NCBI GenBank assembly: GCA_964023275.1
Contig: OZ029918.1
Location: forward strand, 14,330,355-14,394,354
Length of the DNA: 64,000 nt
Direction of reading: 5' to 3'
Source: Norana najaformis
Lineage: Eukaryota > Annelida > Clitellata > Crassiclitellata > Hormogastridae
Shown one piece after another: positions 48,085-57,844 of the stretch; positions within the stretch are counted from its first letter, which is position 1; each line of letters starts with the position of its first letter. The notes beneath the pieces are model-generated. The model saw only the letters and a list, made by a program, of their open reading frames with translations. It searched no databases and was not told the origin of the DNA. The translations under genes were made by a program, and so were the position numbers.

Positions 48085-48240
48085 AAGCAGGTTTGAGTTT
48101 CCCCAACAGCAACGTCATATAGAAGACATATGGTTACCATATGACAAAATTTGCCATGTGTGATCCAAGTGTACTACATATGGTACATTAATGTGGTGTA
48201 TGCTACTTGTATACCATATAAAATCTACATTATAAATGCA
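48085..48240. repeat. CATATGG/CCATATG degenerate repeat cluster
   Basis: GACATATGGTTACCATATGA, then CTACATATGGTAC and GTATACCATATAA lie within 120 bp. It resembles the clusters at 43430-43552 and 49140-49460. Confidence 0.5.
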
Positions 48241-48409
48241 TCCAAAAAATTCAGCAAATACGTTGGAATATCAAGTCCCATGGGCCTAGGTGTTGTTGCT
48301 GCTGACTAAAGAACACAGCTCCCGCTAAAACTCCTAGGCTGTCACGCCACTCCATTATCAGTTTGCTCCCATGTCACTCACAACTGTGCGTGAACTTTTT
48401 AGCTTATAT

Positions 48410-48570
48410 TATTTAAAATGCTATAAAATCTCTGTAAGAGTCTTCCCTTAAACATACATTCTATTTCTCTTGACTGCTTGAAATACTGTTTATACATTTT
48501 CAGCCTACCTTAAGTCGCATTAGTCTTGATCATTTAGGGAGCAGAAATACACCGGTGCACACAATGCAGA
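48410..48570 (+). repeat. Dispersed repeat, copy 1 of two
   Basis: AATGCTATAAAATCTCTGTA through TTTTCAGCCTACCTTAAG and TTAGTCTTGATCATTTAGGG also occurs at 52475-52610 with high similarity and the same orientation. Non-coding; type unknown. Confidence 0.8.
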
Positions 48571-48619
48571 TTATCGTCTCTGAGATGACTGTAACAATGG
48601 TGACTCGATCGGGCACTTC

Positions 48620-48710
48620 GCATTTAGAGCGTCTGTGAATAAGCTGGTCCCCGTGACGTGGCTTTCGTTGGCAGCTGTAGAAATCTCGGGATTATGGTTA
48701 CGATACGACG
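48620..48710 (+). mobile_element. LINE family A 3' end
   Basis: TTAGAGCGTCTGTGAATAAGCTGG, CCCCGTGACGTGGCTTTCG, TTGGCAGCTGTAGAAATC, then a degenerate TTACGATACG tail. Confidence 0.75.
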
Positions 48711-48985
48711 TTACGATAGCAGACAGGATCATGCAAGGGCTCACTGCTCAGGACTTCAATTGTTATCTACCCCCACCCCCTGCCCGAGGATTGTCGAGGT
48801 GGAAGAGACGGTCGGACGGCCCAGGCACCCATGGACCAGTATGGTGGAGTCTGGTCTCCGCTCTGTTAACTTCGGGCTAAAGACAGTCCGGAGACGAGCT
48901 CAAGACCGGAACGATCGGTAAAAAGTCGCTGCAACGGCGACGCTGCTCTAGAGGGGGTCACGTGAATGATGATGAAGGTAGTGGC
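48711..48985 (+). mobile_element. Probable LINE 3' region ending in GATGATG
   Basis: GC-rich sequence with GGACCAGTATGGTGGAGTCTGG and GGCGACGCTGCTCTAGAGG, ending GAATGATGATGAAGG. That pattern is frequent at the 3' ends of RTE-like LINEs. No coding frame is supported. Confidence 0.4.
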
Positions 48986-49139
48986 ATGGCATGCTCATCT
49001 CCTGCGCGCGTCTAATGTACATGCATACGTGCATCGTCATTATTTGAACGTCAACTGCGAACTGTATAGTTAACATTGCATTGGCGTAATTAGATACATG
49101 TGTGACGAAAACATGACCTAGATGTCCTAACTGGATATA

Positions 49140-49460
49140 GATAATATATGGATACAATGTAGCGCCCAGGTAGAAACCACCTAGTATCTATATGGCGTAC
49201 ATATAGTTTAGAATCCCGAATACATATATTGCTCTCATAATGGATACGATGGAATCCATATAGTTAAGCTATGTGCCATCAACACTGAATGCAGATCAGT
49301 AATCCATCTGAGATCCATCTGGTGTACATGTGGTCTAGATAACCTGAATAAATACAGATGACATACAGATACGATATGGAATCCATATTGTTTACCAGCG
49401 ATCAATACATACGATATGCAAATGAGCAATACATAAGCTATAGAATCCAATTCCAAACGC
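49140..49460. repeat. Degenerate palindromic ATATGG/ATCCATATAG region
   Basis: Words such as ATATATGGATAC, GGAATCCATATAG, GATCCATCTGG and GATATGGAATCCATAT recur at short spacing. It could be a decayed tandem repeat or MITE interior. Confidence 0.45.
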
Positions 49461-49464
49461 CACT

Positions 49465-50890
49465 CACTTTAGCCGCCTGCCTCCCGCTCTTTCTTCCCGT
49501 AAACTTCGGAAGCCTCTCAATCATGCCCTCGCACTTGCGTAGTTCCCCAAGGCTCCGTTCTTGAACCCCTTCTGTTTATCCCCTACATGACCCCTCAGTT
49601 CACTCGTTAAAGCATCCTCAGTTGACCATCACCTGTACGTTGAGGAAACCCAGTTATTCATCTTTTTCTCTCCGAATTGTTTCAACGAGTCTAAAGACCA
49701 TCATGTGGTTAAACAAATCTCCTCCTGGATGACATCTAATTTTTGTGCCTCAACCCATCTAAAAACAAATTCATACTTACTAGCCTAGTTCAGGAAAATT
49801 CCTGACCACTCTATCTTCCTCACCCACACCTTCAATTTCAAACATCATCCACCGTAGCCGTCCGACTGTCTGAGTGCCTGACTCCTGGATCTTGACCTGG
49901 AACCGAACCCTTTTGCCTATCGATTTTGTTTTGACTGAGCGCCTGTGAATAAGCTAGTTCCCGTGACTTAGCTTTTGTTGAGCGCTGTAGAAATCTCGAG
50001 ATTACGATTACCTCTGCCTCCACCCACACCTTTAACACTAACTCTCCTGTCCGCAATTTAGGTGTAATATTCGACCAAGTCCTCGCCTTTTCTGATCATG
50101 TCACTCATCTTTCCAGCTCTTGCTTTGTGCAGATCCGCGACCTTCACAGTATTCGCCCTATACTTGACTTCAAAACGGCATCCACCAATGTCAAATCCAT
50201 AATCCATGCAAAACTAGACTAAAGTAATTCACTTTTCCTCAGTATAAATACTACTCAACTAAATCGCCTTAGCTATCCAGAATGCTCTTGGTCGTGCTGT
50301 CACCAAACTCCCAAACACTATCACATCACTTCTGTTCTCAGATCACGGCCTTCAAATACCTGAACTCATAAAGTCCTTTCGCTTACCTATAACACAATTC
50401 AATCTTCCCAACCCTCTTAGTTCAGTCAGTTATTTACAATCCAACCACTCCGTTCAACCCGATCTTCTTCTGCCCTAATACTTCTTTACCCTCCCGTCAC
50501 CTAATCCTTAAAATTAGGAAATCCTTTCCTGGCAATAGCTGCTCCATCACTCTGGAATAAACTGCCCCAGAATTACGACAATTATCTGACCCATCAAACG
50601 AACTCATCGAGCTCACCAACACTTCAACTCTTGCAGTTTCTGGGCTGATCTTTCGCTCAAAACCGAAAACAATGCTCTTTCACAAATCTTATCCTGATTC
50701 TTCCTCTTTTCCTTATCTCCCTCTTCGCTCCAATCTGAAACACCATCCACCGCAACCGTCTGCCTGGATCTTGACCTGGAACCGAGGTATTGCCTATCGA
50801 TTTTGTTGTGACTGAGCGGCTTTGAATAAGCTGGTTCCCGCGACTTGGCTTTCGTTGGGCGCTGAAGCAATCTCGAGCTTACGATTATTG
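49465..50890 (+). mobile_element. LINE family A copy with a nested 3' end
   Basis: From 49550 the frame-broken sequence encodes reverse transcriptase pieces (GSVLEPLLFIPYM at motif B-C, WMTSNFCASTHLKTNS near the LCLNPSK site). At 49850-50010 a complete family A 3' UTR interrupts it. From 50011 the coding order resumes (VRNLGVIFDQVLAFSDHVTH, then DFKTAST, HAKLD) down to the C-terminus and its own 3' UTR at 50740-50890 with a TTACGATTA tail. Many stops show that it is old. Confidence 0.75.
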
Positions 50891-50954
50891 CCGACGCGTA
50901 TTTTATCACGCGGGCGATCGCGCGGCCTATGTTGTGTTGAGTCAGCACGTTTTG

Positions 50955-51110
50955 AAAAACTCACTAATCGTAATCGTAGTTCCGAGATTTCTACAGCGTC
51001 CAACGAAAGCCGCGCCGCGGGGACCAGCTTATTCACAGGCGCTCAGTCAAAACAAAATCGATAGACAACAAAGGTCCTGTTCCAGGTCAAGATCCAAAAG
51101 TCAGAAGGAG
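50955..51110 (-). mobile_element. LINE family A 3' end, inverted
   Basis: The reverse of the family A 3' UTR (TAATCGTAATCGTAG, GCGCTCAGTCAAAACAAAA, TCGATAGACAACAAAGGTCC). It faces the copy ending at 50890 tail to tail, with about 70 bases between. Confidence 0.85.
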
Positions 51111-52470
51111 AGGCAGCGTGGCAGCCACGGGTGGTAGTGTTTATGATTGGAGAGGAGAGAGAGAGAGAGAGAGATAAGAGGAAGAAGGGGTGTCAGGGTA
51201 CGCTATTCGTACCTAATGTAAAACTTCACAATAAGAGGAGATTGGTATAAACTAGTTTTACTGGCGGAAAGGGCTTATACAAGCGGAAGCAAATGCATTG
51301 GCAGAGTGTGCGAAGATTTTCTAGCAAGAGCGTTAAGATTTGCATCACTAGTCTGGCATGTGCTATGTCGAAAGTTTCAGTTACAAATGGCGTTAAAAGA
51401 TTTGTACCTTTGGAAACTGTGACGACTCGTCGTGAACCCGATAAATTCATTGCAAAATGAGCAGGGTCGAGGCCATACGGTCGCTATATAAAACCTATAT
51501 ATTTACATTTTATTTTAACTGGGAACACAATTTACGAAACCAATGGAATGCGCTATATGTTTCCGGAAAACATGTATTGAAATTGCAAAACTTCATAATT
51601 CAGATTTATTGAAGTGTAAAATTTTATTTTTACTAGAATAACGTAAGCCTTTAGCACTTACTGATTATTTGCAAAAAAAACTAAATATATTCAATTATTA
51701 TAAAATTACCCGTAGGTCATTTCACAAAAATTGCATATGGCGGCGTTGGATGTAATTTTTTCTAGTTTTAGCAAAAGTGAAAGACTGACGTTCTAAGACA
51801 TTATAGTTCAGGTTCAGAAATTTTGTTTTTATATCAGTATAGTTGCCTTATGACAAATTGTGTGTTTGAATCGATCAGGTTATTATTTTGTTTCGTTATC
51901 GTGTGTCGGTGTTGGCGACCATTTTGAATTATGCTTCTTTGCTTCAGATAATTCCCGCGATTCTGTGTAGCAACGTTGAGACATTGTTTTCATTTCACTG
52001 TATAGTCAGTGGAGTATTACACTCTAATGCTGTACTACAATGAGCTGTCGTTCCGCTTACGAATAGCGAATGCACAGCATTCGATAAGCATGTATATTCT
52101 GCATTAATGGATACAACTTCCGGTTTGTTTCACGCATGATCGACTCAGCGATGGGTATGCCAAGAGACAAGTAAGCAGGATCATATTTTCATGCTAGCTG
52201 TGATGCTGTGTATTCGTTACTGTGCCTACTTCAGTGTATGGATAACATCAGGCTTCCATCATAATTTGTCTCACCGCACGTCATTGGCTTACCACAGTCA
52301 CTGAGATATGGGTCATGCCTGATATAAACCAGAAGTTGTCACACACAGCTAGGTAAGTGACATTTATTTTGTGTGCTTTCAATGTTTTGAAGTCTTGTTT
52401 GTATGAAAGTGGACATTAACAGTATGGTACAATGCCATTCACAAATGTGTGCAAACTGTTAAGCATATAT
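51111..52470. other. Intergenic stretch
   Basis: A GA microsatellite lies at 51150-51175. The remainder, including the 51226-51450 minus frame, has no recognisable gene. Confidence 0.4.
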
Positions 52471-52474
52471 TGTT

Positions 52475-52610
52475 CAGAATGCTATAAATGCTCTGTAAGA
52501 GTCTTCCCTTAAACATACATACTATTTCACTTGACTGCTTGACTGCTTTACATTTTCAGCCTACCTTAAGTTGCATTAGTTTTGATCAGTTAGGGAACCA
52601 TGCATGAAGA
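52475..52610 (+). repeat. Dispersed repeat, copy 2 of two
   Basis: The same sequence as 48410-48570: AATGCTATAAATGCTCTGTA, AGAGTCTTCCCTTAAACAT and CAGCCTACCTTAAGTTGCAT. Confidence 0.8.
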
Positions 52611-52744
52611 ACTTTTGCGTGGTCTTTAAAAGGTACTATTTTAAGAGTTGGGATACATATAGTGGACATACATCATACGTACATCCACACTTATATATAC
52701 ATACTTGCACCCGTTAATTAATTCTCAAGTAGTTTTAAAGAATA

Positions 52745-53075
52745 GAGCTCCAAAACTGAAAAGAAATATGGATCATGGCTTTGTTTTATGAACTCTGTGG
52801 CACAGCTGATGCTCGTCTCTTTAAAGCAATCTTGAACAACTCAAATCATGTCTTACATCAGCTACTCCCACCAATTAAAACCCTCAGTTATTCCCTACGG
52901 CCCCACACCCATGATCGTATTATTCCTCCTGCTGACAATTTAACTCGTAAATGTTTTATTGTTAGGATGTTGTATGATTATTAAGTTTTCTTGTGTTCTT
53001 AAATACTTGTAAACCAATGTGCGATTAGCTATTGGTTAATAAAGAATATACTTACTTACTTACTTACTTATTACA
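52745..53075 (+). mobile_element. LINE C-terminus and 3' end with (ACTT)n tail
   Basis: Encodes ADARLFKAILNNSNHVLHQL then LRPHTHDRIIPPADNLTRKC and a stop at 52984, the familiar end of a LINE polyprotein. Its 3' end GTGCGATTAGCTATTGGTT, AATAAAGAATATACTTACTT matches the inverted piece at 21880-21975. Confidence 0.8.
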
Positions 53076-53684
53076 ATGGAAACAGACTGTTGCCATCTTG
53101 TCAGCTAAAGAGAATACTCTTGTTTGATGTTATGCATATTTAAAAGGCAGCTATCATTATTGTTTGTACTTACATTGCTCCAGTTAGCATTAATTTACCG
53201 CAATGAGCAATAACATGCTTGAAAGATTTGCTTAAGGTCCTTACATGATTATCCAGGGGAGGACTGTGTCCATATCCTTCACATTACAAGGCAAATACAC
53301 TACTAACTGTTCCCTGTGTCACACAGTTAGTAATAGGTGAGATCTTGATATAGTTGGTCTGCCTGCAGTTTCTCACCATTCACCATTCTAGTGGATGTGC
53401 TTATCATGCTTGTCTTAACAAGTAAACAGTGTTGCTGATGAATGCGAATGGGCAGGTCTTTTATTATTATTATAGTTATGATTATTTTCTTTTGTTTTTA
53501 TTATTCTATGGGCCCTTACAGTCTGGGCTGTCACAGACTCGCTAAGTCACATGGATATGCTTCAAGGAATATTGTTGTTTAAATGCATGTTCTGAATCAA
53601 TCAAATTGACTGTTGGTGGTTATGGATACCAGACTGTAGGCTGATCCAAACAGATGGTCCAGCAACTGCAAAACTCCTTGAACC

Positions 53685-54170
53685 ATATCATCCAGTTCTG
53701 GTTGCTGGCTCGTGGAGGCCGTCCTGAGTTGCTGAACGCAGATGACGCCGGTTGTGGAATGAAGAAATTGCCGTGCATAATCTGATGAGGTAGTCTAGAA
53801 CCAAATGGTGATGGCAGTTTAGACGAGCAAAAGCATCTTGTACTTTATCTTGCACTAACCCCAGGTGTGATGTGGGAACACCAGACAGGACACTGTTATG
53901 GTAGTCATGGCGATTCTTGATGAAGGCATGAGCAAGTTTCTTGGCAACATTATTGTAAGTGTACACCAAACAGTGTGCAGCTGATATAAATGGCAGAAGC
54001 AGCTTGCAGACAGTTTACAGATATGAGGTAGAAATGTCAGCTCACAATTGAGTAGAACTCTGAGACATATAGCTTCATCTGACAACTCTACAATCGATCC
54101 ATTTAGATCAGTCTCACTACATGGAAGTTTGTGAAACTGTTGGCACATACAACATCACAAAAACTAGGTG
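53685..54170 (-). mobile_element. LINE reverse transcriptase C-terminal fragment, minus strand
   Basis: Minus frames: LNGSIVELSDEAICLRVLLN, ELTFLPHICKLSASCFCHLY, AHAFIKNRHDYHNSVLSGVP, TSHLGLVQDKVQDAFARL. The order is that of the LINE palm-to-thumb region, with one frameshift near 53960. Confidence 0.8.
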
Positions 54171-54194
54171 ATGTCCGTCTTCAGCTTCAGATGA

Positions 54195-55375
54195 TTTGAT
54201 TTCATCCAGCTGCTCAAGAGCACTGTACAGTCAAACACTGATTATGAACTGAATATTGACATCATCCATCCATTGACTGAATGTGTGACATGAACCCAGA
54301 AAAGACAGAATTCATATGGCTGGGCACAAAACAGGCATGAGCAACAGGCATGACATTAATTAAGATCCATCCATTGACTGTGAATGTGTGACATTCACTC
54401 TTTTTGACATAAGAGTGGCATTCGACATAGTTGACCACAGCATACTGTTGACACGCTTGAGCACTTCATATGGATTCGCAGGTTTAGCACTGGAATGGCT
54501 CTGATTGTTTCTGGATGAATGGATACTGATGGGTACAGTGGTTTTGAACGACTTGAATTGAGCACCTGTTCTGTAATTTTCCCTCAAGCAGACCTGTGTT
54601 CTTCAGCAGCTTCTGTACATCCTGTACACCACTGATCTTACCCAAATCATTAGAGCACTTGGATTCTGGGTCCATCAATACACCAATGATGTCTAGCTGT
54701 ACTCTAGTGATCCTCCATCTGAATACTCTGACAAAAGTACCGGTCTAGTTGTTATCATATCAGCTCCAACTTGGCTCAGCCAGTATTCTGATGACATCAG
54801 CTGTACCTAACGTGGCATTTGTCTGGCTTGTGTGTCCAGAATGTGGGCAGTTGTGACAAAAGAGCAGGCCTGATCTATCAAATTGGCAGAGGCTGAACCC
54901 AGAAAACACAGAATTCATATGGCTGGGCACAAAACAGGCATGAGCAAGGATTGGTAGTGAAGCAATAGCAGTGGCATTTCCAGGCTGGAAAGTGCAATGT
55001 TTTGTCAGGGACGTTGGAGTGCTTCTGGATGAGGTCATATTTGTGGAGCAGCATGTCACTTCCCTCTGCAGGTTTTGCTTTTATGAGCTGGATCAGATCA
55101 GAGTCATTTTGCAGAATTTATTGTTTGACACTGCTGCGACTGTTGGCCACACCTTTATTCTGACATGCCTGGAATATTGTAACTGTGTCCTTGCAATCCT
55201 GCTGAAGTTCTCGATATGACGGCTTCAGTCCATCCTCAACTGCACTGCCCAAATTGTTGCTGCCCTGCCAAATTTCTTGCACATTTCAAACTACATGCAC
55301 AAGATGCTGCACTGGCTTCCAGCGGAGGACTGGATTACATTCAAGATCCTTCTCATGGGATGAGTACAGTAACCA
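54195..55375 (+). mobile_element. LINE reverse transcriptase fragment, rearranged
   Basis: From 54395, FDIRVAFDIVDHSILLTRLS is catalytic motif A (AFDIVDH). Then come LQQLLYILYTTDLTQIIRAL and VHQYTNDV, where the motif C aspartate pair is degraded. From 54990, RDVGVLLDE and CLEYCNCVLAILLK follow, then CTAQIVAALPNFLHISNYMH. A segment of about 50 bp (GAATTCATATGGCTGGGCAC and flanks) is present twice, at about 54293-54345 and 54896-54950. Confidence 0.8.
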
Positions 55376-55394
55376 ATAACAAAAGATTGTCTTG

Positions 55395-55508
55395 TTGAAT
55401 TACAGTTTACACTTCACTTTAGCCTCTGAGGGTTGAATTACAGTTTACACTTCACTTTAGCCTCTGAGGGTTGAATTACAGTTTACACTTCACTTTAGCC
55501 TCTGAGGG
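55395..55508 (+). repeat. 38-bp tandem repeat, three perfect copies
   Basis: Unit TTGAATTACAGTTTACACTT plus CACTTTAGCCTCTGAGGG, repeated three times with no mismatch. The unit lies just downstream of the LINE fragment and may be part of its 3' region. Confidence 0.95.
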
Positions 55509-55779
55509 TTCCTTTTGAAAGACTTTAAGAAAAATTTCGCCATTGTCTCGCTTCAGTCTGTAAATATTAATGTTCAATTCAATGATAGTAGTGCACCATT
55601 AGTTTGATGTGTTTTGTTTTTTTGCAGATGTTACCTATGTCCCTTATAAATATCCTATAAGATTTATCTGATTCTTTTAGTTTTGAGCATAATTTTTTTC
55701 AGGTAATTTGTTTTTGATTTTAAAAAATGAAAAATAGTTGTAGTTTATTCGGAACTATCAGGTGTGTAAGATTAAGATC

Positions 55780-55890
55780 ATACAGCAGAATTTATCTTTG
55801 ACGCTGCTGAGACGCTTGTGCACTCCTTCAGACTGATGCACTTGGACTATTGCAACTGTGTCTTCTGTGTGAGTCACGTTGCTCTAGCTT
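55780..55890 (+). mobile_element. LINE scrap
   Basis: Encodes FDAAETLVHSFRLMHLDYCN then CVFCVSHVA, a short piece of the same LINE thumb region (AAKTLVHAFI..RLDYCN). Confidence 0.55.
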
Positions 55891-57785
55891 CTATTTAAGC
55901 GCCTTCTGCTTGGGTGGGCCTCGATGGCCTGTGTGACCCGATAGCACATCAGGGAACTCTGCCTCCCCATGTCGAGCCAGCTGGGTTGGCAATCACACCA
56001 CTTTGCAGCCCAGTGGTCCCATGCTCGGCTCTGCTCACATATGATGACTCGAGCATTTGTGTATTTGGCCATCTTCCTGGAATAATTGCCCACTGAAAAT
56101 TCAAACTTTTTTCTGAGTTAACTGCTCAAGGAATATTTTCAGCTTATCTGAAGTCTAAGCTCTTTATTTCTGTTAGCTGGTTGTTTCAGTGCCTTTGAGG
56201 AGTTTCTAAAGGGCACTGTGCAAATAGGTAGACACATTTGCATATGACATATTTTACATGTACTTACACATGTATGTATATCTAAAGGCACAACTGTTTG
56301 AACCTGTCATGGAAGTTAGTCGCCCTTGTCTTGGCCTTGTTGCTTTACAGTGTCATATAATTTGTCTGAATAATAATAATAACAATAATAATAAAAATAA
56401 TAGGAATAGTAATAATAGTAGTTGTTGTATTAATGATGCCTAATATTAATTAATAATATTGTATTAATAATGCCTTTTGCTGTACTAATTTTGTATACTA
56501 CATGACAACTTTTTCTAGTTTAATAAAGTAAAACTTGTTCTGTTTTACAGGTACTTGTTTATGCAACCAAAGATGGCCAATCCTAATGATGGCATACCAC
56601 AAAAAAAGGTTACTGGTTTTGGTTTTATTTATTGCACTTTGTGCCACTGGGTGGTGTGATGTGAAGAGGGTGATCTGTAGCCTTTCGTTGTTGTGCCTGT
56701 GGTTCATATTTGAGTGTGTCGTAGAATTTACCAGTTTTGATCCATTATAGAACCGATAAAGTTGCTCCGAGTTTGTTGGATAGGTTTAACCATGTCATTC
56801 ATATTTCCATTTGACAGACTTGTATTTTAATGTTCCTGCTTACTGTATGACGTACGTGTAATGACCATAAAATCAAAGGACTGCATCTCTGTGGACTAAC
56901 TAGCAATTGATAGGGTGAAGTAAACCTGCCATATCCCATGAGGAACTTTTTTCCGGCTAGTTGGCCCTTGAGTCAGCAATGGACGAATCCCAAGGTCCTG
57001 GACAAGGGTCCAGTGCATTGCAGGACTTGCTGATTACTTCCCAACTGATGCCAGTACCAAACTATGCTGCTTGGTGATGGAGACAGTTGGGTGTAGACAA
57101 GGGTCACTATATGGAGTTTACTCAGTAGGTGTGAATCCACAGTGTTTGGAATATTAGGGAAAAGTTGTTTATGATGGAAAAGTTTGAGTATTTCAGTGGC
57201 TGATGCCCATTCTTGTGGCTGGATTCTGATTTTGTTTGTATTAGTTGGCCATGTGTCAACCAATCAGCCAGCTATCACAGAATTCAGTAGCTGATTAGTG
57301 GATGGAGCACTGGTTGGTGTGGTAGAAAAGTTTGAAGATAATTTTATAGGGATCTTAAACAAGTCTTTAATGTGCAACTGCTTAGTGCCATCAGTTGAGG
57401 TTTTTCGTTAGGGAGTGGTGCTAAATGTTTTAAATAGATATATGGTAATATACCTCCTTTTGTTATTGGATTTGATGATGCTATGTAATATGATAATTCA
57501 TATAGCTTCTTATTTAAGGGAAATTTTCACTTCATCTGTCAAAAGAGGAAGTGCATTAGGCATGATGGCTCTCCTGAACAGGTACTTTTAAGACACTGGG
57601 TAGCCTTTTACTTCTCTTAAGAGACTCGGTGTGAATTTCCGAACAGAATGCTGATGAAACTCGATTTGTAGTCGGGTGAGATTCTGTGTTGCTGCGATTT
57701 GCTTTTGATTCGTTTGAGGCGATGTAGGTAAATGCCGGTTCTGTAACAGATCTCTGAATGTGTAGTTTTGTTTAAACAGCCAAAA
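55891..57785. other. Upstream region of WTAP, no gene recognised
   Basis: It contains an (AAT)n run at 56370-56420. The ATG of WTAP is preceded by an acceptor-like TTTAAACAG ending at 57779, so an upstream exon must lie in this region or further left. Frames at 55884-56096 and 56973-57263 have no support. Confidence 0.35.
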
Positions 57786-57844
57786 ATGAGCCACGTAACT
57801 CGAGAAGAACTTCGCAGAGCTTCTCGAGAAGAGCTAATTGAAAG
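57786..57844 (+). CDS. WTAP: WTAP exon 1 (as seen)
   Basis: MSHVTREELRRASREELIE plus two bases at GTAGAA. REELI aligns with the RDELI of human WTAP, so true coding starts here or further upstream. The ATG context CCAAAAATGA is good. Confidence 0.8.
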
